NCBI GenBank assembly: GCA_900540805.1
Contig: UQHL01000008.1
Span: 1-64,000, forward strand
Direction: 5' to 3'
Origin: an uncultured Eubacteriales bacterium
GTDB lineage: Bacteria > Bacillota > Clostridia > Christensenellales > Borkfalkiaceae
DNA length: 64,000 nt
The notes below the pieces were generated by a model. The model saw only the letters and a list, made by a program, of their open reading frames with translations. It did no database searches and had not been told where the DNA came from. Positions 54,637 to 62,931 of this stretch are shown in pieces. Position numbers and translations under genes: made by a program. Position 1 is the first letter of the stretch. Each line of letters starts with the position of its first letter.

Positions 54637-54749
54637 CTCAAACCTCAAACCTCAAACCTCAAATAATTTTCGGCGTGAAAATCACGTATTGACAATACGG
54701 TTATTTTATAAGCACTATAAAAGATTACCTTGACAATTATATTATATCA
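54637..54749 (-). promoter_or_regulatory. CRISPR leader with tandem anchor units
   Basis: 113 bp between csn2 and the first repeat. Next to the repeat, minus-strand reading, are one ATTTGAG and three GTTTGAG units (54637-54664), continuous with the GTTTGAG that opens the repeat. ATTTGAG is the known leader anchor where type II-A Cas1-Cas2 inserts spacers. Further out are two overlapping short palindromes (CGTGA-AAA-TCACG; CGTATTG-A-CAATACG, 54674-54699). Confidence 0.8.
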
Positions 54750-54769
54750 TCAATCCCAATAGTTTTCAA
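54741..54769 (-). promoter_or_regulatory. Pre-crRNA promoter
   Basis: Minus-strand TTGAAA (54764-54769, inside the csn2 3' end), 17 bp, TATAAT (54741-54746). Transcription would start about 100 bases before the first repeat. Confidence 0.65.
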
Positions 54770-55445
54770 GTATTTCACAGAGGTCTTCTGTAATAATTAT
54801 CGCTTTTTCACAAGGCAACAACGGACGCACCCTACTATTTTCAATCAAAAGTACGCCTACCTTTTCTGCCTGACAATGATTATACAAATGCAACAATTTT
54901 TCATCCTCTAAAACGCTTTTCAGATTGACGAAAATAAAAAACTCGCATTTTTTCAACTCAATTAAGGCATTAATATAACAGAGAATCTTTTCTTCCAACG
55001 ATTCATATGTTTTTTCAAACTTCACATCAGCAGCCTTAAAATAGTCGATGGGCTGAGGTTCGTCGTAAGAAAGCGAAAAGGGAACAGCAAAAGCCAATTC
55101 TTCCAAGAAAGACACTGTTTGAGCTGTTAACCTATTAAAATACGACAAGTTTTCTCCAAACGAATTCCTTTCCAAGTATTTATAGAGCAAATTAAGTATC
55201 TTTTTATCATTCAATTCAAAGTGAAACGGATCACAGACCATCGCTCCATACTTTTCCGCGGAAATAATATTTCCATTGCAGGAAAAAACAAACTCACCTT
55301 CCAACCCTTCCATTTGCCGATCTAAATCAGAAACAAATCGATAAAACTCGGCGGGATTTTCTACAATCAACAATTGAGGGAAATTTTCATTGATAAGCAA
55401 CGGCGTTTCTATATGCACATGAACAAGTTTGATTTCTTCTTTCAT
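54750..55445 (-). CDS. csn2: CRISPR adaptation protein Csn2
   Basis: 231 residues, close to the short Csn2 form of streptococci (about 220). Recognised from position and features such as LLINENFPQLLIVENPAEFY and the C-terminal strand VGVLLIENSRVRPLL. Csn2 forms a ring around DNA ends and helps spacer capture; it defines subtype II-A. It overlaps cas2 by 4 bp. Its 3' end houses the array promoter. Confidence 0.9.
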   Translation of the reverse strand: MKEEIKLVHVHIETPLLINENFPQLLIVENPAEFYRFVSDLDRQMEGLEGEFVFSCNGNIISAEKYGAMVCDPFHFELNDKKILNLLYKYLERNSFGENLSYFNRLTAQTVSFLEELAFAVPFSLSYDEPQPIDYFKAADVKFEKTYESLEEKILCYINALIELKKCEFFIFVNLKSVLEDEKLLHLYNHCQAEKVGVLLIENSRVRPLLPCEKAIIITEDLCEILENYWD

Positions 55446-55762
55446 AACTCCACCAATCGTTCCGTCGTGTCAATCACAAGCTGCTGCTCTTCTCCCACCA
55501 GATATTCAATTTTAGAAAACTGATTTTCCGTAATCTCCAACAATTCTACAATACCGTCATGTGGCAGATTATTATACACCCTTTGTCTGACAGCCGCACT
55601 CGTCACATTGTTGATAACCAATTTTGTATAGACAGACTTCTGCATCATTATAAAACCGTTTCTTAATAAAAATTTATGAAAACGGTTATATTCCCTACGG
55701 TCCTTATCCGTCAACATCGGCAAATCAAAAAATAGCATCAATCTCATAAATTTATAATTCAT
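55442..55762 (-). CDS. cas2: CRISPR-associated endoribonuclease-fold Cas2
   Basis: 106 residues. Start MNYKFMRLMLFFDLPML matches II-A Cas2 openings; a frame extending nine codons upstream is unlikely. The strand-1 aspartate (FFDLP) is present. Overlaps cas1 by 11 bp and csn2 by 4 bp. Structural partner of Cas1 in the integrase. Confidence 0.93.
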   Translation of the reverse strand: MNYKFMRLMLFFDLPMLTDKDRREYNRFHKFLLRNGFIMMQKSVYTKLVINNVTSAAVRQRVYNNLPHDGIVELLEITENQFSKIEYLVGEEQQLVIDTTERLVEL

Positions 55763-56633
55763 CTTCTGTAATTTTTTCAGGAAAAACAATTAATTTTTCA
55801 TCATTTTGACCCAACGCCTGGAAAACGCTTCGTGCATATTGACGTATTGCGAGATCAAACGTCGTGTTTTTACCGCCGATATACGTTTTATAATTGAGAA
55901 TATTCGCCAATTTTTTCTTAAACTCTTTATCCTTTTCTTTGATCTTAAGTGCGGTACGGTCCACAACCACTCGGAACGGCTCCATTAAATCACAGCTTAA
56001 GTTAAAAGAATTGAACTCATTGTCGTGCCAGATTCCCAGTTGTGTGAGATATCCGCTTGCGGTGATCTCGCGGTTAAAGGCCGAAAGCAGGACGCTATAT
56101 CCATAATTGAGACAGCCGTTTACAAATCCGCCGCCTTGTCGGGAATTCCCTATTCCTAAAAGGCAATTAAAATATACTTTCGCCGCATGCCCTTCACGAT
56201 TTGTATAATCATTATCGCAGACTTGCAACGCATATTCCTTCAACATTTCCGACTGTTCGATAAATCCTCGGTCAAAAAGATGCGAGGATTGTTCCTCTAT
56301 CTTTTTTTGCACTATCTTACGCCAAATCCTCGCCTTTATCTCTTTGTCCCAAAGAAACTGTTCTTTATAGCGTCTAGAAGTATTATGCGCCCCGTAATAC
56401 GGCAATAATTCCGAGGTCGGATTGCATTTTTCGTCGCAAAAAATAACCTTAACGTTATTTTTTGTCAGCTCGTTCAAAAGAGAGGCGGTTAAAGATACGG
56501 CCGTACTTTGAATAATCAACGTATTGATCTCACCGATATAAATTTTCTTTTCCGTATCCCCTCTGACGATCAGACTATTTAAGCGAAATTCCAGCTTCGC
56601 CCGATTTTTAATAATAACCGTGCGAAATCCCAT
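55752..56633 (-). CDS. cas1: CRISPR integrase Cas1
   Basis: 293 residues, type II Cas1. Metal-binding residues by pattern: E148 (REGHAAK), H203 (GIWHDNEFNSFNLS) and E218 (CDLMEPFR). The ATG abuts the cas9 stop codon, so translation is coupled. Inserts new spacers at the leader end. Confidence 0.96.
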   Translation of the reverse strand: MGFRTVIIKNRAKLEFRLNSLIVRGDTEKKIYIGEINTLIIQSTAVSLTASLLNELTKNNVKVIFCDEKCNPTSELLPYYGAHNTSRRYKEQFLWDKEIKARIWRKIVQKKIEEQSSHLFDRGFIEQSEMLKEYALQVCDNDYTNREGHAAKVYFNCLLGIGNSRQGGGFVNGCLNYGYSVLLSAFNREITASGYLTQLGIWHDNEFNSFNLSCDLMEPFRVVVDRTALKIKEKDKEFKKKLANILNYKTYIGGKNTTFDLAIRQYARSVFQALGQNDEKLIVFPEKITEDEL

Positions 56634-59600
56634 TTATACTCTCTGAATATATGTATTTATGCCGCAAGGCGATTGGTGAATTACAGCAAAATCGACGTCC
56701 GTTATATTTTTTCCGATCAGTAATATTCCACAAGCAGCCCCGTCCTTTAATAAAGACAGATCGGCGGCTTCCGCATTGCATTTCATGAAACGAGCAATCT
56801 GCAGCAATACTTTCGCCTGTTCCAATACGCTCAGCGACACAAATATTTCTTCCTTTGCCGATAATTTTTCGGCAAAACTGCGCGCTGCGGACAGCCCTCG
56901 ATAGAGCTTCGTCTGCAATTTCGCTACGATTTCCCGATATAATGCAACGTTTTGGCTTCTATCAATTAAAAGGCTTACCTCTTCCTTACGATTTTTTATC
57001 ATTGAAAACGTTTCCCTTGCTTTTTCTTCCTCGGCTATTTTACCTGTACGCTCCCATTCAACAAGCTTTCCTAAATTTTTAATATACAAATCCGTCTTTT
57101 CATCCGTAAACCATTGTTGGGCATTATGAATAATCAAACGATTTCCAGTTACCCCCGCCAGCCATACCTTGAAGCCATTAACGGAAACGAGAGATTTAAT
57201 CTTGATTTTCGGAAGGAGCAGTTTAGGCTCCCTTAAGCCCATCCGAGACAGATAAGCAAGGACGGCCTCTCTGTCGCCTTTGCTTTGATAATCCGCAAGC
57301 ACGGGAATCGCTTCGACCGTTTTTATAAGCTTTCCTTTTTTATCTTTAGATTCTACAACCGAAAAATATGCCGTGGTAAGGGATTTGTATCCGCCGTATT
57401 TTTCCGTTTTATTGTAAGGTTCGATAGATTTTCGGGGCGCCGAAATGCCCTTATCGTCTTTTCCGTATATGGTCTCATTATAAAATTCGCCTTTGTTTAT
57501 ATAGGCATAACGGGTAATCAGCATGCTCGGCTTTCGCAAAACATCTTTAACAAAAGCAATGCCTTCTCGTCCAATCCAGGCGTCTTTTACAGGCCGCTCG
57601 AACAATGTCTTCAAATTATATTCGCGCCAAGCGTCGCCTTTACGATAATAATAATCATAGGCAGACGTAAATTTTGTATCGTAAACGTTCCCCACCACAA
57701 TGTTTAAGTAGGCGTCGCGCGCATGGTGCAGATCATTCGTTTCACGACACTTTACAATGTCGTATTGATTTTTGAAACCATCCACGTTTTTGGCTTTGCT
57801 ATATACGATACGCGTACCTTTTTCACCGTATTTCCGCTTTAATAATTCGGCGACGGCTTTTACGGTTTGATTTGTCACAACCAATTGGCGATTAATAAAA
57901 TCCCTGAAGTCATCTTCCGTCAACGGCTTTGTACGGGTCAAAAGCGCATATTTTTTCTCGCTCATCAATCCCTTGTCCCTCAGTAATTTCCAAAACCGCT
58001 GCTGATCGGTAAATCCGGCCGGCAAAGGATACTCGTCCGACTTTTGGGCATTTTTTTCTCGCCTGACTAAAACCTTGTTTTCGAGACTGTCGTCTTTCGT
58101 AATTGATCGCGGCATAATATGATCAACATCGTAAAGATCGCCGTTCAATTCCTCTAAACGAATGAGCTGTCCCGTATAGGCACATCTGCCTAACTGCTTA
58201 AAATATAGATACAGACGTTCCTGACGAAGCTGGGAATCCGTTTTATCGTTCAATTCAGTCAGAAGCTCGTCTATATTTCTACAATCCTGCCCCAATCCTT
58301 TATAATTTTCCAACAGCTGATTTTTCCTCGAGACCGTCGGTTTCTTTTTTTCGTCCCCTTGCCTTGTCACTTCGATAAATATCTTATCGGGAACACGCCC
58401 AACCGCTTGGACATATTCGTCCGCCATAGTAAGGGCCTGCCATATTCCGCGGCGAACCATCGGTGATACGTATAATTCCTTAACATCGTCGTAACCGACG
58501 TCCCCATCCTTTCCCGCGTTCATTGCCTCGATCGCCGAATTGAAACGGTATGTGTCGGAAAAAAGCAATTCGTTGAAGTTGAAATTTGTATGATAGAGCC
58601 TGTTGAGAATGGTATATACTTCTCTGGTTACGGGATCTTCGCCGCCGATGAGTTCGCAGAGAAGTTCCTTGGAAAGACGGCCGAATTCCTTAAAAGATGT
58701 AATTCCTTTCAGAGCCTTGATTTTTTCTTTGATAACGGGAACGTCGCCGTAATGACTTAAAATCTGCCGTTCGACAATTGTTTTATCCGTGTTCAAGGTA
58801 TGCCAAAGAATGATATTTTCGCACGTTTCGGGATGCTCGTCCACATAATCTCCCAAACAGTTTTTCAGCGTAATATATGCACCCATATTCGCTTTTAATT
58901 CGCCGTCGAAACCCGAAACAGAAAGCTCTTTCGCTTCTGCGGACGTATATTTCCCCGTCGCAGTCAAATATTCCTTGATCAGTTTTTTTGTCACTTTTCT
59001 GTGACGAAGGAACAAAGAGTGAAACAGTTCCTGCTTCATCTCCACAGAAATCGGTTGTTCGTTAAATTTTATTTTATTCAGTTGATTAAGTACGTCAAAC
59101 GCCTGATAATACATCGAACATTTCGGCAATACATCTTTTCCATAAAGATAGGAGCATTTATTCGTCATCCTCCGGATAAACTTTTCATTGCTCGAGGCCG
59201 TATCCACCATGTCCTCAAAATTCCACGGAGTGATCTTTCCCGATTTCCGCACCACCCAGCTGTTTCCATTTTCTTCGTGATAATTGTTAAGCGGTCCGAC
59301 GTAATAAGGAATCTTAAAAAGGAATATTTTTCTAATTTTTTCAGCGACGCTGAACCCGTCGGCCTCTTTTTCAGCAAAGCACGGATATTCTTTGCAAAGA
59401 TTTGCTAAAATTTTATCCAATTCCGCGCCGTTGATTTGATGAGGGAATAATCCGTTATCCGCATTCAATATCTTGGGAAGAAAATCTCCGTTTTCGATTT
59501 TGAATAAAATGTCATCCAACGTCTTTTTATCTTTTACGCAGTCCCTGTTTTCCGTCAATGTCTTTTTGAGGAATTTACAGAAATCTCCGTATTTACATTT

Positions 59601-60701
59601 TTTAACGAAAATTTTCTTCTTTTCCGTCTTTGTATAAGAAATATAATTACAGTAGTTCGCCGCTTCTTTTTCACTGCGAAAAATTTTATAATAAATTTCT
59701 TTAGAAAACTGCGTTTTCACAAAATTCTTCAACAGCCGAAGGTCGCGGCGATGTCTTTCATAAACAGCAACCATTGCCGCGGAAATACAGTGGTTTCCGT
59801 CTAAAATTTTTTCAAAAACGAAATAGTTATAAATTGACCGCGCTGCTTCCAGCAGAGGATAATTATCTCCGTAAAGCTCTTGCTTTGCTTCAAAATCCTC
59901 ATCTAAAATTTCCTTAAAGGAAAGCTTTTCCTCCTTATATTCCCCGTATTCCTCACCGAAAATCACTCCGATTTTTGCCTTTGCTCCCAGCAAAAGCCCA
60001 ACCAGCTCCGCCAACGCAGGCGAATTTGTTTCAAAAAGTTCTTCCCCCGTTTTCTTTTTGTCACGAATACCTTTAGCGGATAACGCCAATGCACGAAACG
60101 CTTCCGCCTTCTCGAGAGGTAAACGAATATCCCCTTCAGGAAAAATATCTTCAGCAACGGCATTAAACTCTTCAAACAGCTTTTTAATATCTCTGATGTC
60201 GCTTATAGAGTCTCCTTCAAAAAGAAAATGTCCGCGATATTTAACTATATGGTGCAAGGCAAGATAATAAAGGCGCAAATCAGTTTTTTCTTCCGACGCT
60301 CTTTCCGCCAATGCCCGCCTTAAATGAAAAATCGTCGGATATTTCTTATAAAACTCTCTGTCCGTGTATCCTGCGTCGGCAAAAAGAGAATATTGCGACT
60401 GCAAACTTTCATGCTTATCTTCTTTTTCAAAGCCGCTATTGTTCAGACGAAGGAAAAAACATTTATCTTCTATATATGGAGCAAACAGTTCCTGCAGCCA
60501 TTCAATGCGCTGTTTTCTGCGTTGCAGCCTTCTGCGTGCGGTACGCTTCATACGCCGCGCAGACGCATCTTTCGCCTCGTCGAACAACCTGACGGCCCAA
60601 AGATCTTTTCCTCGAGCACGCAACAAATTATAATTTTCGTCCGTTCCTGCAATTCCGACCGAGTCAGTCCCGATATCCATCCCCAGATAAAATTTTTTCA
60701 T
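56634..60701 (-). CDS. cas9: Type II-A CRISPR nuclease Cas9
   Basis: 1355 residues. RuvC-I D9 (YLGMDIGTDSVG), arginine-rich bridge helix (ARRMKRTARRRLQRRK, about 48-65), RuvC-II E777 (IFIEVTRQG), HNH H861 (LYDVDHIMPRS) and RuvC-III H993/D996 (LHHARDAYLN); all catalytic residues are intact. The start MKKFYLGMD follows GGAGG with proper spacing; a frame eight codons longer begins inside the tracrRNA promoter and is rejected. Length and layout match the SpCas9 group. PAM preference cannot be read by eye. Confidence 0.97.
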   Translation of the reverse strand: MKKFYLGMDIGTDSVGIAGTDENYNLLRARGKDLWAVRLFDEAKDASARRMKRTARRRLQRRKQRIEWLQELFAPYIEDKCFFLRLNNSGFEKEDKHESLQSQYSLFADAGYTDREFYKKYPTIFHLRRALAERASEEKTDLRLYYLALHHIVKYRGHFLFEGDSISDIRDIKKLFEEFNAVAEDIFPEGDIRLPLEKAEAFRALALSAKGIRDKKKTGEELFETNSPALAELVGLLLGAKAKIGVIFGEEYGEYKEEKLSFKEILDEDFEAKQELYGDNYPLLEAARSIYNYFVFEKILDGNHCISAAMVAVYERHRRDLRLLKNFVKTQFSKEIYYKIFRSEKEAANYCNYISYTKTEKKKIFVKKCKYGDFCKFLKKTLTENRDCVKDKKTLDDILFKIENGDFLPKILNADNGLFPHQINGAELDKILANLCKEYPCFAEKEADGFSVAEKIRKIFLFKIPYYVGPLNNYHEENGNSWVVRKSGKITPWNFEDMVDTASSNEKFIRRMTNKCSYLYGKDVLPKCSMYYQAFDVLNQLNKIKFNEQPISVEMKQELFHSLFLRHRKVTKKLIKEYLTATGKYTSAEAKELSVSGFDGELKANMGAYITLKNCLGDYVDEHPETCENIILWHTLNTDKTIVERQILSHYGDVPVIKEKIKALKGITSFKEFGRLSKELLCELIGGEDPVTREVYTILNRLYHTNFNFNELLFSDTYRFNSAIEAMNAGKDGDVGYDDVKELYVSPMVRRGIWQALTMADEYVQAVGRVPDKIFIEVTRQGDEKKKPTVSRKNQLLENYKGLGQDCRNIDELLTELNDKTDSQLRQERLYLYFKQLGRCAYTGQLIRLEELNGDLYDVDHIMPRSITKDDSLENKVLVRREKNAQKSDEYPLPAGFTDQQRFWKLLRDKGLMSEKKYALLTRTKPLTEDDFRDFINRQLVVTNQTVKAVAELLKRKYGEKGTRIVYSKAKNVDGFKNQYDIVKCRETNDLHHARDAYLNIVVGNVYDTKFTSAYDYYYRKGDAWREYNLKTLFERPVKDAWIGREGIAFVKDVLRKPSMLITRYAYINKGEFYNETIYGKDDKGISAPRKSIEPYNKTEKYGGYKSLTTAYFSVVESKDKKGKLIKTVEAIPVLADYQSKGDREAVLAYLSRMGLREPKLLLPKIKIKSLVSVNGFKVWLAGVTGNRLIIHNAQQWFTDEKTDLYIKNLGKLVEWERTGKIAEEEKARETFSMIKNRKEEVSLLIDRSQNVALYREIVAKLQTKLYRGLSAARSFAEKLSAKEEIFVSLSVLEQAKVLLQIARFMKCNAEAADLSLLKDGAACGILLIGKNITDVDFAVIHQSPCGINTYIQRV

Positions 60702-60718
60702 TTGTTCCTCCAAATTTA

Positions 60719-60747
60719 TTGACAAATTTATTTTTCTATATTATAAT
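60719..60747 (+). promoter_or_regulatory. tracrRNA promoter
   Basis: TTGACA (60719-60724), 17 bp, TATAAT (60742-60747): exact consensus, pointing away from cas9. Predicted start is 60753-60755, at the beginning of the anti-repeat. Confidence 0.9.
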
Positions 60748-60751
60748 ATAA

Positions 60752-60840
60752 TTACAGAATAACTTGACGAGTTCAAATAAAAATTTATTCTATTCATTTA
60801 TTCGCATTGGCGAGAAACTCTCCTTTTCGGAGAGTTTTTT
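60752..60840 (+). ncRNA. tracrRNA
   Basis: Anti-repeat 60752-60778 pairs with the minus-strand repeat: 12 perfect upper pairs (TTACAGAATAAC), a UU/UU loop, GAC/GUC, then a bulge of GAGU against GA, then UCAAAU/GUUUGA, the same bulge geometry as SpCas9. Downstream come an AU-only segment, a small hairpin CGC-ATTG-GCG (60803-60812) and an intrinsic terminator (AAACTCTCC/GGAGAGTTT, 60815-60837, then T). The GC-rich nexus directly after the anti-repeat, present in SpCas9, is missing or displaced by about 24 bases. Confidence 0.9.
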
Positions 60841-60949
60841 ATTTAGCTCTTCTGTCACTCTTAAAAAATTCATTTTCCCTGTCTTGAGCTGTTAAAGCTT
60901 ATTTTTGTTATCTCAAATACTTTTATAAAAAATATTTTTCTTAATAAAC

Positions 60950-60977
60950 ATTATACCATATACTTCCAAAAAGTCAA
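60950..60977 (-). promoter_or_regulatory. Probable cas operon promoter
   Basis: Minus-strand TTGACT (60972-60977), 16 bp, extended -10 TGGTATAAT (TATAAT at 60950-60955). The cas9 leader would be about 240 bases and would cross the whole tracrRNA gene in antisense. No better minus-strand promoter was found between 60702 and 60750. Confidence 0.65.
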
Positions 60978-61086
60978 CCCCCTTTGCTTTTTTTCTTTTT
61001 ACAATTTTCTAAATATATATAAGGAAAGCGTCGTTTCGCATATATTGCATATATTATTTTATATTCTACACTTTTTCCTATACAAA

Positions 61087-61120
61087 AACAAACCTGTGCT
61101 TTTTCAAGCACAGGTTTGTT
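61087..61120 (+). terminator. Strong terminator in the cas/ATPase gap
   Basis: Perfect 15-bp stem AACAAACCTGTGCTT/AAGCACAGGTTTGTT with TTTC loop and a T tract. It ends any plus-strand readthrough past the tracrRNA terminator. Confidence 0.8.
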
Positions 61121-61310
61121 TTTTCGATTTGTCAACGGACTATAAAAAAGATTTTTTTGCGTTTCTTCATTTGGAATTGAACCGTCATATCACTCCGATA
61201 TAAGAGTTAAAAATTCAATAGGTATATCATAAAAAAACACTATTTTGACATTTTATGTTCTTTTTAATGTTTATATATAACACTTTTATAAACTTAATAG
61301 TGAAAATCCA

Positions 61311-61339
61311 TTGACTTTTCTTTTTCCTTGGTGTATAAT
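61311..61339 (+). promoter_or_regulatory. Promoter of the AAA ATPase gene
   Basis: TTGACT, 17 bp, TATAAT, 30 bases before the start codon. Confidence 0.8.
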
Positions 61340-61368
61340 ACCATCAGAAAAGAAAAGGAGATTTTTCT

Positions 61369-62667
61369 ATGAAACGTCTTATTACCGATAAACTCATCGA
61401 ATGGAAAAATTCGTCATCCCGTAAACCGCTTTTGATAAAAGGCGCAAGACAGGTCGGAAAAACCTATGCTTTGTTGGAATTCGGGAAAAATTGCTACGAT
61501 AACGTTGTTTATCTTCATTTTGAAGGCAACACGGAAACGTTAAACAAGATATTTACTCCCGATCTTAATCCGAAGCGCATTATCGAAGAAATTTCCGTAT
61601 ACGCAAAACAAACGATTTTCCCGAATAAAACGCTTATTATATTCGATGAAATCCAAGCGTGCGAACAGGCGCTCACTTCGCTCAAATACTTTGCGGAAGA
61701 AGCTCCCGAGTATCATATCGTTGCGGCAGGAAGTCTTTTAGGTCTTGCTATCAACCGTGGCAAATTCTCTTTTCCCGTCGGAAAAGTGGATATGCTTACG
61801 ATGTATCCCATGTCCTTTGAAGAATTCTTACTCGCTACATACAACGATACTCTCATAGAGAAAATCCGCGAATCTTATTCTTCTTTTACGCCGCTTGCGG
61901 ACATTTATCATACCCTTGCATTAGACCTTTATAAAAAATATCTCGTCGTCGGCGGCTATCCTGCCGTAGTAAGAACCTACCTTGAAACGGAAAACTTCGA
62001 CTCCGTTCGTTCCGTACAAGCTGATATTTCGGATTCTTATATTGCAGATATGACGAAATACGCCACCCCTAACGAAACGATACGTAGCATCGCGATTTTC
62101 AACACGCTCTCATCTCAACTCGCAAAGGAAAATACAAAATTCCAATACGCCGTTATAAAGAGCAACGCCCGTGCCAAAGACTATGAACTCTCATTGCAAT
62201 GGTTAAAAGCAGCAAGCGTTGTTTTGGAAAACATAAAAGTTACCGAAGGGAAATTGCCCTTATCCGTTTACGAACAAATAGATTCGTTCAAGATTTATTA
62301 CTCCGACGTCGGTTTACTCTGTTTCAAGTCCGGTACTCTTCCGCAAGATATTCTTGTAAACAGCTCTATATCCGACAGGGCCAGAGGATTGCTTGCCGAA
62401 AACTATGTTGCCGAACAGCTTGTCGCACAAGGATATAGATTAAACTATTGGGAATCGGGCGGTAAAGCTGAACTCGATTTCATTATTCGTCAAAACGATT
62501 CCGTCGTTCCTGTTGAGGTCAAAGCTGCCGATAACGTAAGAGCAAGAAGCCTGAAAGTATTTATTGATAAATACAGTCCGTCCTATTCCATCCGTATCTC
62601 CGCAAAGAATTTCGGCTTTGAAAACGGTATAAAGTCAATACCGTTGTATGCGGTGTTCTGCTTATAA
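61369..62667 (+). CDS. AAA_14/DUF4143 ATPase
   Basis: 432 residues. Walker A (GARQVGKTYALLEFG), Walker B (TLIIFDEIQACEQAL) and sensor AAGSLLG form an AAA_14 domain; the C-terminal DUF4143 domain carries a PD-(D/E)XK-like core (ELDFIIRQ, VPVEVKAAD). The family is very common in anaerobes and its role is unresolved (defence or toxin-like functions have been proposed). AAAAGGAG precedes the ATG. It is a monocistronic gene. Confidence 0.9.
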   Translation: MKRLITDKLIEWKNSSSRKPLLIKGARQVGKTYALLEFGKNCYDNVVYLHFEGNTETLNKIFTPDLNPKRIIEEISVYAKQTIFPNKTLIIFDEIQACEQALTSLKYFAEEAPEYHIVAAGSLLGLAINRGKFSFPVGKVDMLTMYPMSFEEFLLATYNDTLIEKIRESYSSFTPLADIYHTLALDLYKKYLVVGGYPAVVRTYLETENFDSVRSVQADISDSYIADMTKYATPNETIRSIAIFNTLSSQLAKENTKFQYAVIKSNARAKDYELSLQWLKAASVVLENIKVTEGKLPLSVYEQIDSFKIYYSDVGLLCFKSGTLPQDILVNSSISDRARGLLAENYVAEQLVAQGYRLNYWESGGKAELDFIIRQNDSVVPVEVKAADNVRARSLKVFIDKYSPSYSIRISAKNFGFENGIKSIPLYAVFCL

Positions 62668-62799
62668 AAAATCCATTCGGCTACGGCTACTTGCCGCAGC
62701 TTTTTCTATCCGCGCTTTTACCAACTGAAAATAGAAACCGTCTGCCTGTATTTCTGCAAGCCACGCCGCAACTTCCCGCTCCCATACAATTATTATCCA
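62662..62799 (-). pseudogene. Remnant of an unknown gene between ATPase and recombinase
   Basis: A minus-strand frame reads WIIIVWEREVAAWLAEIQ, then ADGFYFQLVKARIEKAA, to a stop that overlaps the ATPase stop. It looks coding (helical, amphipathic) but has a stop just upstream and no start codon. A different frame here gives a 67-codon shadow. Probably the 3' end of a gene cut off by an insertion. Confidence 0.35.
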
Positions 62800-62931
62800 T
62801 TACAACTTCGTTTTCTTTCTTATAGGTTTTGATAAAATATTCAAGAAACACACTTCTTACGCCAGATTCACGCGTTCTTATCTCTTGCAAATTTCAGAAT
62901 AAGAGTTCAAAATTTAATAAGTATATTTTTG

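Noticed and set aside
53212..54666. Open frames across the array encoding repeated SYLQNNKTLK or SVTYRITRLSN peptides
   Set aside because: They arise because the 66-bp repeat period is a multiple of three; they are CRISPR repeats, not genes.
54730..54750. Plus-strand TTGACA near csn2 as a promoter
   Set aside because: No -10 at proper spacing on the plus strand; the minus-strand promoter at 54741-54769 fits better.
60702..60725. Longer cas9 start eight codons upstream
   Set aside because: It overlaps the tracrRNA -35 box and has no ribosome binding site; the start MKKFYLGMD has GGAGG.
62687..62890. 67-codon minus-strand frame with several cysteines
   Set aside because: Another frame on the same strand reads as a more protein-like remnant; this one has no ribosome binding site.
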